64,000 bases of DNA. It comes from Beta vulgaris subsp. vulgaris. Its lineage: Eukaryota; Streptophyta; Magnoliopsida; Caryophyllales; Amaranthaceae. The translations under genes were made by a program, and so were the position numbers. The stretch is from contig NC_079206.1 of NCBI RefSeq assembly GCF_026745355.1, forward strand, positions 11,500,779 to 11,564,778, given 5' to 3'. The notes beneath the pieces were generated by a model. The model had not been told where the DNA came from. It was given only the letters and a program-made list of their open reading frames with translations, and ran no database searches. Shown one piece after another: positions 33,837 to 44,997 of this stretch. How positions within the stretch are numbered: the stretch's first letter is position 1; each line of letters begins with the position of its first letter.

Positions 33837-34707
33837 CTTTAGTGAAAAAAACCTTATATGTCACTTAGTAACAGATTTTCCTACTTTTTTTAAATCTTGC
33901 GTAGCCCATGTTCTTGGCATGCGTGGCCCATGGCCTCATGATTCCCATCCCACAAGTGGACCACATAACAAACTCTCCCTCCCTCTCATAACCCTCTCCA
34001 TCTTTCTTACAAACCCTAAAACGGCGCCCTCTCCTCTCACAAACCCTAAAACTCATCTTCCTCTCCTCTCCTCTCCTCATTGTCTCACAAACAACCACCG
34101 TCGTTTTCACCGTCGCTCGTGGCTGTCAGTCGGTGGCGTTCTCCTCTAAGATCTCCACTCCGTCACTCGTTGATGTCAACATCCACCGCCACGTCCGTCA
34201 CTCATTGCTGCCAACATCCACCGCCACGACCGTCGCTCGTTGCTGTCAACATCCACCGCCACGACCTTCGCTCGTTGCTGTCAACATCCACCGTCATGAC
34301 CGTCGCTAGATTTAGGGGTTCGGTTTATTTTTTCGTTTTTAATTTTCATTTTCGTAACATTTTCGTTGTAATTTAAGTATTTTATCATTGAAATTCATTC
34401 TTTAGTTTAGTTTATGTTATATTTTATAATTTCAGTATGCTATTTTTTAGTTGAAATTCATTCGTTTGTAATTTATGTTATTTTCTCTTGTTGCACTTGT
34501 TTCGCTGCGGTTGTAACTTTTTTTTATTTTTCAAAAACCTTACAATCTGATGCGGTCATTGAAAACCGCATCAGATTCTTACCATACCAATGCGATTTTT
34601 AATCGCATCAGTTTTTTAGTTACCTGCTGCGAGCCCATCTGATGCGAACCAAAACCGCATCAGTAAGCCCGGTTTTGACTGCATCAGATAGGTTTTTTCC
34701 ACTAGTG
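33837..34707. mobile_element. Non-autonomous CACTA element (871 bp) inserted in the hAT transposase
   Basis: The right end on the minus strand begins CACTAGTGGAAAAAACC and the left end on the plus strand begins CTTTAGTGAAAAAAACC, a slightly degenerate match. Three-base duplications TTG (33834-33836 and 34708-34710) flank it, as expected for CACTA elements. Subterminal GATGCGGTTTT/AAAACCGCATC repeats cluster at 34545-34690. Removing it restores the hAT reading order from KTRDFPQ to LRHFSVNG. No transposase is encoded; the element contains an unidentified C-rich interior. Confidence 0.85.
34175..34308. repeat. 35-bp tandem repeat, ~3.8 copies
   Basis: Units begin GTCAACATCCACCGCCACG (34175, 34210, 34245, 34280) with few differences, and the last is partial. 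They lie inside the CACTA element. Confidence 0.9.
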
Positions 34708-35116
34708 TTGAGGGAAGTCACGAGTTTTAGGTTGACAAGATTTTTTTTTTTTGAGAATGTATGCTCTCCTCACCGCATTCCTTTGTTTTGGAGGATAATC
34801 CATAATGTTAATTCTCTTTCCCACATCATGAGGAAGAAGTTCAACATCATATAACCATTCTTCTTCCTCCTCTAAGGGTACATTATTATTATTTGAACCA
34901 CCCATTTCCATATCATTTTCTTGACTTTGAGGGACACTCGTCGATGGGAATGAAGGGAAATCATTACTTTCATTAGATACATTTTCATTGGGGATGCGGG
35001 TGAAGAACAAGAATTACCTTCCGATGATCTATTTTTTTTGAAATGAATTGTCGAAGATTGGGTTGCTTAACTTGCTTTCCCTTGGATTTACTTGACTTGG
35101 GTGTATCGTTTGTCAT

Positions 35117-36450
35117 TTCCTAACTAAATTCACAAAATTAATTGTCAATTTCAATTTTGAATTTCAATAAGCAAACCCTAACTAATTAATCAACAATGTC
35201 CAAAATTCAACAATTTACATCTAAATATTTAATTAATTTAAGAATCTAACATATATATAAACTTAGAAAAGTTCGAAAATATGAAATTGAAACACAAAAA
35301 TATAAACTTAACAACTTACAAGGTTTGAATTAATGGAGGAATGAGGATTACTGCCTATAGGGTGTCTGGGTCACGAAGACGCGAAGTCGAACTTCGAATT
35401 AGAGGCAGCGAACGGCGATCGACACCCCTTCACTGGTGCTCGGTAGTCGGTGGTTCGGTCGTTCAGTTGTGAGAGAGAGAGGAGTTTGAGAGAGAAAATT
35501 GAAAAAAGTATTCGCATGCCTTGCCCTGTGCGAAATTCTAGCCTGTTTTTTTTTAGCTGATATTTTTTTGAATTTGGGGATATTGCTATACCCCCATGTA
35601 CCATGGGAATGGAGGCGAAGAAGGTTTTTATAACCATTAGACCAACTTTGATCTTCAACCAAAAACAATGATATGGTAGAGCCCTAATTAAGAATGGGTA
35701 TTAGGTAGAGGTATATAACTTTTTCCTTAACTAATCATTTTAACAACTAATCTACTATACACGCGACAATTCAAAATTTTAGTCACAATTATGAATCCTC
35801 GATGTATCCGCAGTTATCGAGTTGTCTGCCAATTATGGAGTGTGGCTTTGAGTCAAAACCTCGTGCTTAATTTCGTTGACTATAACTATTGTTTAACTAA
35901 TGAAATTGCTTGACTGACTTCACGGGCTACTCTATATGAGATGAATTATCAGCTTCAAATTAAAATATATCAATGGTGAACGCCCCACTTAAGGAATTAT
36001 GTGGGTATGAAATATCGTGGTTGATTCAAGTTATTAGAGATCAAAGAGGAAATTCGGATGATTACGATAGATTCAAGTAACTTTTAGTGAGCCTGATCAC
36101 GACACTTAGAGTAATCATAGATGATGTTACTTTTTTCATTATCAACTTTAGTAATCATAGAATCTCAACAGAAAAGAACTATAAACCATAAATCTAATAT
36201 ATACCTAATTACTCCGTTCTTCATTATTTGCAATAGTTGGAATTCTTATAGTATTCAAACAACTATATCACCATCAATAATTGTGTTCTTTATAAACGGA
36301 AAAATAAAATCACGTGAGATCTTGTTAGATTTGTCTTGATATATATACTTTCAATATATTAACTTATTATAATTTTTATTATAAGGTAATTAAAATTATA
36401 ATAAAAGTTATGTATTGACAAGCGTGAAAATTTAAATATTGCAATTAATA
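35117..36450. other. Gene-free stretch, probably hAT leader then AT-rich DNA
   Basis: 35117-35470 is plausibly untranslated leader of the hAT gene, with a GAGAGAGAG run near 35473. No coding motifs are seen in 35470-36450. Confidence 0.4.
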
Positions 36451-36752
36451 AACAACATAGGAATACATAAACTTAATAGGGTCGAATTATGAGAGAGAAA
36501 GATCATGAGAGAGAAAGAGAGGAAACTACAAAAAAGCCCCCCACCCTCCCTCCGCCCTCAAGGCACCAGAGTCTGATAGCCACCAGCACGCCGCCTGCAG
36601 CTCTGAGGCCATCACGAGTGAAGTGAGTCCTGCCGCACCTTCCCCTCCCCTCCCCTCCCCCCTAGCTTGCGTCCCCCTGACCCGCCATTATTACCTGTCA
36701 TTTCTCCCCCCAGCCCCAATGTCATAAAATCATAAATGATAAATCCTCATTT

Positions 36753-37501
36753 ATGAAGGCCCTGGCAGTGGGTATGCCAACCCATCCAGCCAATTTATTG
36801 TCAAGTACAATTCCCCTGCAAATTTCTGACTTCCCTTTTGCCACGTACTTATCATGCCCTCTAAAGGATGATGAAATTTTTATTCCCATTTCAAGAGAAG
36901 AGTATGAGGAAATATCCAAGCCATGGAAGACAATGCTTATCTGTAAAATCTTGGGAAAATCCTTTTCGTATGAGTTCCTTAAGCAGGAACTTTGTAAGCT
37001 ATGGAACTGGACCGATAAGATGGAAATCATAGCTCTATGTAAGGGTTTTCCAGTATTAATTACGGGTCCGGTGAGCGTAAATCATCCATTCTGGCAGAAG
37101 GGCCGTGGTTCCTCCTGGGTCATCTGGTGTGGGTGCAGCCATGGTTCCCGGGATTCCAACCATCCTCAGCCCACATCAACCAATTCCTGGTTTGGCACCA
37201 CCTCCCTGAACTCCCCATGGAACTCTATAGGAGGGAGATACTTGAAAAAATCGGTAACGGGGTGGGGAAGATAATAAAGATTGATTCTCACTCCTTGGAG
37301 GGGGGCAGAAGAAGATATGCTGCAATATGCACGTTGGTGTATGATAAGAAGGTCCTCCCTAAGACTGCCTGTATAGGAGGGGTTATCCAAAACCTCTTGT
37401 TTGTAGAGGGACTATGGTCGTGTAGCCACTGCAACAGGGTGGGGCACTCGAATAAATCTTGCCTAGTGCAACTCCGTGAAAGGCCAAGCGAGGAAAATTA
37501 G
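36753..37501 (+). pseudogene. LINE ORF1 (DUF4283-like with CCHC zinc knuckle), frameshifted
   Basis: Plant L1 ORF1 binds the element RNA. The first part reads ICKILGKSFSYEFLKQELCK then LWNWTDKMEIIALCKGFPVL, typical of the DUF4283 region. After a frame change near 37110-37130 it continues FLVWHHLPELPMELYRREIL and IGNGVGKIIKIDSHSLEGGR. It ends with the zinc knuckle CSHCNRVGHSNKSC (about 37418-37460). A Lys/Arg- and Pro-rich tail may continue in other frames to about 38150, which is common in this family. Confidence 0.82.
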
Positions 37502-38764
37502 ACGGGGAACGGTTCCGGTGATAGTGACTGGATCCTCCTGCCTAGGGAAAGAGGAAGGAAAAAAGACAGAAAGGATCATGATGGACCCACCAATTACACA
37601 GTAGGGCAAAGAAGGGTAAGATGGACCCCAAAAAAAGGGGAAAAAAGTCAAAAGGAAGAATTAGAAGGAATGAAGAGACAAGATGTTAACTTGGACCCCG
37701 CTGCTGAAGCTTCGGTGACGACTGTCACTTTTGGGGAGACTAAAAATCCAGTGCAAATTGGAAACAAATTTACTGCACTGTAGGAGCTGAAAACCTCGGA
37801 TATTGGGCCTAGTCTGTAAGTAATGAGTTCTCCCTCCTCTCAGGTGATGAAACGTGTCTCCTCCATTGCTTTTTCTCCTAAAGACTCTCAGTTATCCCAT
37901 GATGACCTGCACCTTACCCGCCCCCTACCACGTCGCCGAAATCCCCTCCAACACGTCATCCCCTAACCCTTCTCTTTTAAATTTACCCAGTGAACCCAAA
38001 GCAACCCACCCCACAAAAAAAGCACCCATCTCTCTCGAAAAAGCCAGTACCAAGTCTCACCATCGTCCCCCCTCCACCACTTTCTCCACCATCGTTCCCC
38101 CCTCCACCGAGAGTGGTGATGGAGCAAAATTGTCCCTCCCTCCTGTATAACCGCCCTGTGAGGGCCCTCAAGTCGGAATTAAACCCGAGATTCATAGACT
38201 TCCTACATTCCGAGCCAGAGAACCCCCATGTCTTCTCGGATATCAGTCTGAAAGAGGTGAAAGCCTTGATATTGAACCCGAAGTTGAACCCCGAGACATA
38301 CAAAGACCTCATCATGTATGCAAACTCCGAGATTATGGTGCCTCACATCCCCGAATTCCAGGTGGCAGCACACCTCCCCCATTGTTCAAGTTGTTCATCT
38401 AGTGGTTTCTCCAAAAAGAGATTATAGTAGAGGCCGACGACCAAAACTTAATGATGAACCTAGACCTATACCGAAAGTAAGAACGGTAGTTCTAATCAAC
38501 TCCGTGTAATTTCGAGCCTTAGCAAAGAGCAACACCGAGGCGATCATATTATCTAGGCTTCATCGACCCATGCGTCAGCTGGGTATATCAGTGTCTTGGG
38601 AAGAGGCAAGAGGGAGAAGAAACCCTCGCAAAGCCGAGATGGCTCTTTGGCCACATCAGAGGATGTGGACATGTCCTGAAACAGGAACCGAAGTCGATTC
38701 TTGAGCACCCGGAAACAAAGGGGTTCTACAGAGAATCCTTCACACCCCCAACCTCTTTGAAGGG

Positions 38765-41700
38765 ATGACCATTCTCTTCTGGAATGTGCGCGGTATAGGC
38801 CGGCCCTCCTTTGTGTCAAATTTTTGGTCGTTGATCCATCAACATTCTCCCTCCATGGTAGTTCTGGTCAAGACTTGAGTGACGAGAGATAGGACGGAGG
38901 GCATTGTTAAGGGGCAAGGCATGGAATCATGGTATCTCGTGGAGCCAATTGGGTTCGTAGGGGGGATTTTTCTCCTTTGGGAGAAGGAGCTCAAGGCGTG
39001 CATGGTATTATGCAGGTCCTGTAACATCCATACTTCTTTTATTTTTTCAGCTATTTACGCAAATCCAAAAATGCATGTTAGGAGTGTGTTGTGGGAAGCA
39101 CTTTAATTGTTTGCTGCTAGTGCTAATAAGCCTTGATTAGTAGTAGGTGATTTTAATGAGGTTATTTTTCAAGGTGAAAATTTTGGGAGTCGTAAAATTT
39201 CTCAATCTAGGGCAACAGTATACGCCACTACGATGAATGATTGCAACTTAATAGATATTGGCTATAATGGACATACATACACATGGACTAATAAAAGAAA
39301 AAACAACCCAATCTATGAACGGTTGGACCGAGGGTGGGCTAATGACGAGTGGATCCAAACCTTCCCGGAACATAATGTGTGGCATCTCCCTAGAATAACT
39401 TCTGACCACTACCCTATCCTGGTGAAACTAAAGAATGAAAACCCCCCTGTAGGCCCTAAATCGTTTAGGTTTGAACTTATCTGGACCCTAGATAAAGACT
39501 ATCTTCAGATTGTTAACCAGGCGTGGTTTAGTCACATCCATTTTGAGGAGAAGTTGGGAGCAACGAGGAGCGCGCTTACTGATTGGAATCGAACATACTT
39601 TAGGAATGTCTATGCCCGGAAAAATTACATTACAGCCAGACTAAATGGTACCCAAATATATCTCCTAAACAACCCATTCTCAGGCTACCACCAAGACCTA
39701 GAGGCTAACCTCCAAAAGGACTGATGGATATTTTATACCAAGAAGAGTTATTATGGAGAACTAAGAGTCGTTTAGGCAGAATGAAGGAGGAAGAGTGTAT
39801 TACCAGTTTTTTTCATAGGAGCGTCATCATCAAGCGTAGTCGCAGTAGGATCCTATATCTAAGAGACGAAGTGGGGAACGTTATAACTACCCAACTGACA
39901 TAAGCACACATATCCTTGATTTCTATTCTAGACTTTTACACTTCTGGCCACATAGATTTCCCCATTACATACCATGACCATCCGTGGGACCCGACTCAGA
40001 CTGACATCAGCTCTATCCCTAATCGTGAGGAGATTTACCAGGCATTATTTAGCATGAAACTGCTTAAGGCCCCGTGACCGGATGGTTTCCACCCTCTTTT
40101 CTTCCAACATGCTTGGAACCTTATTGGCCCTGATGTGTGTGAGACCATCCAATCTTGGTTCCAATAGGGTCAGATCCCAGAAGACCTGATCCAGGCTTTA
40201 ATATGCCTTATTCCTAAACAGAACACCCCGGAAACCATTAAACAGTTTCGCCCAATCAGTTTATGCAATACCACGTATAAAGTGGTCACCAAAATAGTGG
40301 TTAATATGCTAAAAAACCTAATCCCGAAATAGATCTCTAAGAACCAGAATAGTTTTATTAAGGGCAGAGGCGCGGATATTACCCTGGTTACTGCATCGGA
40401 AGTGCTCCACTCCATGAATGAGAAGAAAGGGAGATGGGGTTGGTTTGTTCCTCAACATGGACCTAGAAAAAGCATATGATAGGGTCGAATGGAGCTTTGT
40501 TAAAGACTATCTCTTTATATGCAATATGAATGCTTGGTCTGTAGATTTCATTATGAATTGAATTTCCAAAGCATCCTCGACCATTTTGGTAAATGGGCGG
40601 AAAACGAGTTCATACCTACACTCTAGGGGTGTGTGTCAAGGTGATCCTATGTCCCCATACTTGTTCAACATCTGTTTGAAAGCCCTATCCAGATCCATTC
40701 AAAGGATCGTGATAAAAATGAATGGACTCCTTTCTGTATAGGGAGGAAAAAAGTCCCTATTTCTGATCTCGTTTTTGCTGATGATCTTCTGTCGTTGTTC
40801 GGGAGGGTTGATGAAGATACAACTTACACTGTTAGGGATATCCTAGAAACCTTTTCTCAATTATCGGGCCATAAAGTTAATGAGATGAAGAGTAAACTAA
40901 TTTTTTCCCCGAACACACATCCGGATCACAAAGATCTATTCCAGGATACCCTGAGGGTGCAAGAAAATGAAAATCTAGGGACTTACCTGGGTCTCCCGAT
41001 TTCTCATCAAAGACCAACTAGAGCTCAAGTCCAGTTTGTGGTTGATAAAGTCAGAACCAAGCTTGCCATGTGGAAAACTCATTACCTTTCCAAAGCAGGT
41101 CGACTTTATCTCATAAAATATGCAAGCTACTATTTTTCCAGCAACAATCCACAAGGACCTAGACTCAATCAGTAATAACTTCCTTTGGGGGGACACGAAA
41201 GATAGAAAAAGAATACAACTAGTTGGAAAGGCTAAGACTTTTATCTCTTTAAGTTGTGGGGGTCTGGGTATTAGGGACCAGGGGCTCATGAATAAGGCAT
41301 ATATGGCTAAACTGGGTTGGAGGTTAGCGCAAGCTCCACCAATCTAGCCCATGAGGTGATAAGATCCAAGTAAATCCATGATAACCACGCTACAAACTTT
41401 AAAATGGATCCAGTTTTTGGGAAAATGTGGGTAAAGGGTGTGAAATACTCAAGGACAATAGTTCCTGGAGCTTGGAAAACGGAGAGATTATTAACTTGCG
41501 GGAAGATAGTTGGTTAGGAGTGGGTCCTATCCACGGGTGCCTGTTTGGGCCGCTTAAGGAAAACGAGGGTTCATTGAAAGTTCGGGAGATAATAGTGGAC
41601 GAGAATTGGAATTTCGATAACCTTTCGTTGATTTGCCTCCACACATCAAAGACCAGATCAGAAGTATCCCCCTCCCCCTCCCCATAGATATTGATGATTT

Positions 41701-42720
41701 GATTATCCCTCACTATGCACGGGTGCAGGGTTTCTCCCTGGGAGAAGCATATTTATCCCTTCTTAACATGCTTGAGGAAGACCTAGATTGGGTATGGAAA
41801 GGTAAAAAGGAACCAAAGTTAAAATTCTTTTTCTTGCTCCTATGGTTAGATCGACTTCCCGATAAAAGCATGCTCACTATTGTAAAATTACAAATGATGC
41901 CTCATGCCCTTGTTGCTGTGGGGGCCTGAAGACTCCCCTCATATCATCAGAGATTGTCCGTCTTCAAGTAATATTTGGATGATTTGTGTGCCAAATCTTC
42001 CCCTTAACCTGTCTTTCCAGGACTAGCTGAGGGCTAATATCGAAGCTGAGTTCGAATATAAGAGCATTAGTTGGAATATTCTATTCCCTTATAAATGCCA
42101 TGAGATCTGGAAGGACCGGAATGAGTGTAGCTTTTGGGGTTCCCGCCCAGCTCACGCAAATGTTGTTATCCACAGAGCGATTATGCAGGCTCACAATTGT
42201 ATTCAAGCCCTTAAAACTAGTGAATCCCTACCCCAGCCCCCACAAGCACTGCCTACTCATGAACCTTACTCTCATATAATCCACGTAGATGCGTCCTTGA
42301 TAGGAAAATGAAAACCGATGGATTTGGGGGAAGTGGTTAGAGACCATACAAGAACATGGATTCTAGGATTTGGGAGGAGAAGCTACGCATTAGACCCCTC
42401 TTTTCGGAATTTGTCGCTGTGTATGAAGTGTTAGTTATAGCCAATATTAATCAATTTACGGTTGCAAACATGTATTCAGATAGTATGATTGGTGTTTCCC
42501 TCTTAAAGGGTCAGGTTGACTACTTTAACAAATATGCGATCATTCTTTCTAATTGCAGAAATCTGTGGAAGATGATGCCGGGAGTGAAGATTGAGTTCAG
42601 CTGGAGGAAACTTAACAGAGTTGCGGATGTATTAGCTAAACATTTTTGTATGATGGACTCTAGTTGTAATGTAACTAGGATACTCCCCACCCCCCTAGTT
42701 ATTGTATGGGGCCTTTCGTA
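38765..42720 (+). pseudogene. LINE ORF2: endonuclease, reverse transcriptase, zf-RVT, RNase H; broken
   Basis: The APE-type endonuclease starts MTILFWNVRGIGRPS (38765). It continues with VGGIFLLW, VVGDFNEV (about 39143), HTYTWTNKRK (about 39277), ERLDRGWAN and ITSDHYPI (about 39400). RT motifs are IPEDLIQALICLIPKQ (about 40174), FRPISLCNTTYKVVTKIVVN (about 40245), NMDLEKAYDRVEW (about 40456), RGVCQGDPMSPYLFNICLKA (about 40627) and the catalytic VFADDLLSL (about 40770). A zf-RVT-like CPCCCGG...PHIIRDCP follows (about 41907-41960). The terminal RNase H retains HVDASLIG (about 42283) and SWRKLNRVADVLAKH (about 42600). Stops, for example at 38876 and within PDGF at 40076, and several frameshifts inactivate it. 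Confidence 0.9.
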
Positions 42721-42818
42721 AAGGATTGTAAGGATATTTGTAAAAGCTTTATCTAAGTATTGGTTGCTTTGTTCACAAAAAAAAAAAAAAAAAAAAAAAA
42801 CAACGTAGGAATATATAA

Positions 42819-43963
42819 TGCAAAAATTCATATGAGAACCATACTCTCAGGTCCCAACCATTAGATCATTAGAAAAAAAATTCTGCCTGCTTAAAATCAT
42901 TTAAGAGAATCTGGTGGTTTGAATTGAGATGACGAAAATGGATATGATATTCATTTGTTAGGACAACCACCTTGGTTGTAGGGGTCTTTTACTCTTTTCT
43001 CGTCCTCTTTTCACTTCTCTTTATTTTGCTGCACTCTTCTTTATCTCCTCTTTATTTACCCCTTTTGTTTTCTCTCTCCAATTCAACCTCATGAATCTTG
43101 TTAATTTTGAGCTCAATTACTAGATAATATGCTTTGTTCTAGCTAAACTATTAGAATTTACTCTTTTATCGAGATTAATCTTCGATTTTTCTCATCTACG
43201 TAATTTCGTTCTTTGCTACCAAAATAATTTGAAAATGAGGACTTCCACTACAATTAAAGATGAAGAAAGGGATTATAGGCAGAATAGTTGTTGAAGCGCA
43301 GAGAAAATTCTTCCACCATTATTGTCGAAGCTCAGCTTAGTTACAAGGACTACGGATTGCATTGCATACTTCAAACTTCATCCATCATTGTTGTCGTCTG
43401 TCGAAGCTCTAAGGAAATTCGCCTATACTATATCTTTCTATCTCCTTGTGCGCCACCATCACTACGAGTGTGCACTTGCCCAAGACTGGTTGGACCAGCG
43501 GAACGGAATACTGAAGGAATTATGTAAACGATTTTAATGCAATTATTAAATATAATATGGATTATATTATAGAGATAATAAGCTCATTAAATTGGGTCAT
43601 CTATACATCTTGCTAGAGAATGCTACAAAACTTCATGTTAGTAAATAATAAACCTGAAGCCCAATTTAATGGATCGTACAAGGTGACACATAAGATTTGG
43701 ATCAACAAAGAAAGAAAAAATCTAAAGCCCATAAGGGACTCTAGGGTGACCGGCCAAAAGAGAGAAAAGGAGGAATTGCCTAACCTAATTAATATTTTTC
43801 CTTAATTTTAGTTACGTTTTCATGTGTACCAGTGTCAAAGTTTCTAACCAGATGTCTAAAATGTTGATGGTAATTTCCCAAAGGGAAGTTGAATCTTTAG
43901 ATATAAATTAAGATTTTATATTAAATAATTAAATATAGAAAATTCACTTTTAATATATTGCAA
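42819..43963. other. Gene-free stretch
   Basis: Open frames near 43288-43537 and 43620-43805 have no recognisable domains. I see nothing further to annotate. Confidence 0.4.
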
Positions 43964-44488
43964 CTAGCCGTATATGCACGCGATGCGTGCGTCGACAATC
44001 TTATGTACAAATAGGCATATATTTTTTACTCTAAAATTATCTTGGTAGTGATTTAAACTATTGAGGTTTTTTTATAGTTTATTATATTTTTGAACTAAAG
44101 GTGACCGATTTTTAACTGTTAGAAAATTTTGGTCGAGATTTAATAATAATTCTTTGTCAGCGGCTTTAGTATAGTTTTTTAACGATTGTAAATATTAACA
44201 AATCATATTGTTTGAACTTTGTAAATACAAAGTATTATGTTATCAACATATATCACTAACTTTTTTCAAATTGAAGATTCTAATTAATTTCGTGAATTGA
44301 TTGTGTCAATCTAGTCAAGTTATTAATGGTAATTGCATATTCCATTTTTGACTTATTCCATATGGCAAGTTGCATTTATTTTCATTTTCAAATCTATTAT
44401 AAAAAAAGTTGTTTTAATTTATTAAAGAGTATTCTAGTCATTTCAAATGGGGACACCACACCTCCTCCCTTGGCTTATATAATAGAGA
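43964..44488 (-). mobile_element. Short non-autonomous Helitron, 525 bp, complete ends
   Basis: On the minus strand it starts A|TCTCTATTATATAAGCCAAG (44488) followed by GGTGTCCCC. It ends with a clean hairpin GCACGC-ATC-GCGTGC (about 43975-43991), then ATATACGG and CTAG (43967-43964), then T. Non-coding and AT-rich. Confidence 0.85.
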
Positions 44489-44700
44489 TATAATGCTAAC
44501 AACTTAGAACTAAATGCAATTGGATTTCTGTAACTTAAGATCTGCCTTCTATTTTTGAAATAAAAATCATGTAGCTATTTTATATCGTTACAAAATTAGG
44601 TAGATTTCATGCCAATGTGCATGTGTATGATTTGGTGCATGGAATGGCGATCTCATATTTTAAAGAAACCGTTGAAAGTAAAATATGTATAAGAATAAAT

Positions 44701-44940
44701 TGATAAGGATTGACGTATGATTCTCTAAATCATAGTCAAACCTTTTCTATTATCTTCCACATATCATGGCAGGATATTAGGGATATTCCTTCATCCTTTT
44801 ATGTATAGAATCAATCTTTTCTATTCTCCTTGCTTTCCTTCTGTATATATCATGTATCCTTATTTAACTTCTAGTCTGTAACTATATAAATACTTGTGTC
44901 CATTGAATAAAATATACAACCTCTTTATAACACTTCTATA
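44701..44940 (+). repeat. 5' LTR of the intact copia element (240 bp)
   Basis: It starts TGATAAGGATTGACG and ends CACTTCTATA. A TATA-like ACTATATAAATAC lies at about 44881-44893 and an AATAAAA polyadenylation-like signal at 44907-44913. Confidence 0.93.
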
Positions 44941-44952
44941 TGGTATCAGACT
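44941..44952 (+). promoter_or_regulatory. Primer binding site (initiator tRNA-Met type)
   Basis: TGGTATCAGACT follows the LTR directly. TGGTATCAGAGC is the standard plant site complementary to initiator methionine tRNA; the eleventh and twelfth bases differ slightly. Confidence 0.9.
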
Positions 44953-44997
44953 TTTGATCCACCCTTCTCAACAACCATCCACTCTATTATTCTCCTC

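Larger units (their letters stand above)
31805..35116 (-). pseudogene. hAT-superfamily transposase (TTF-type zinc finger) pseudogene
   Basis: On the minus strand the N terminus (ATG 35116) reads MTNDTPKSSKSKGKQVKQPN. It is followed by YDVELLPHDVGKRINIMDYP and RNAVRRAYILK. After an inserted CACTA element the TTF-type finger region continues (LRHFSVNGFKKWDWLEYSVE, then TFCFVCFIFKND). A DUF4371-like region follows (FGILADESSDLSQKEQL, about 33270-33220; RGQGYDGDSYMKSEINGFK, about 33066-33010; YYVHYFAHQFQLTLVAVVK). The C-terminal hAT dimerisation motif is LLLILPIATASVERVSSKM then NKLRNSMGDQLINYCLV (about 31960-31830). Multiple frameshifts and stops show it is dead. I did not find the element's terminal inverted repeats. 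Confidence 0.88.
36471..42798 (+). mobile_element. L1-type LINE, near full length, 6.3 kb
   Basis: It contains ORF1 (zinc-knuckle RNA-binding protein) and ORF2 (endonuclease, reverse transcriptase, C-terminal zinc finger and RNase H). The 3' end is a run of about 24 A (42777-42800). The flanks are duplicated: AACAACATAGGAATACATAA at 36451-36470 and AACAACGTAGGAATATATAA at 42799-42818, with two transition differences. Many stops and frameshifts show an old, inactive copy. The 5' UTR (36480-36720) is C-rich. Confidence 0.93.

Noticed and set aside
34175..34308. CRISPR-like array
   Set aside because: The 35-bp units are contiguous with no unique spacers, and this is a plant nuclear minisatellite.
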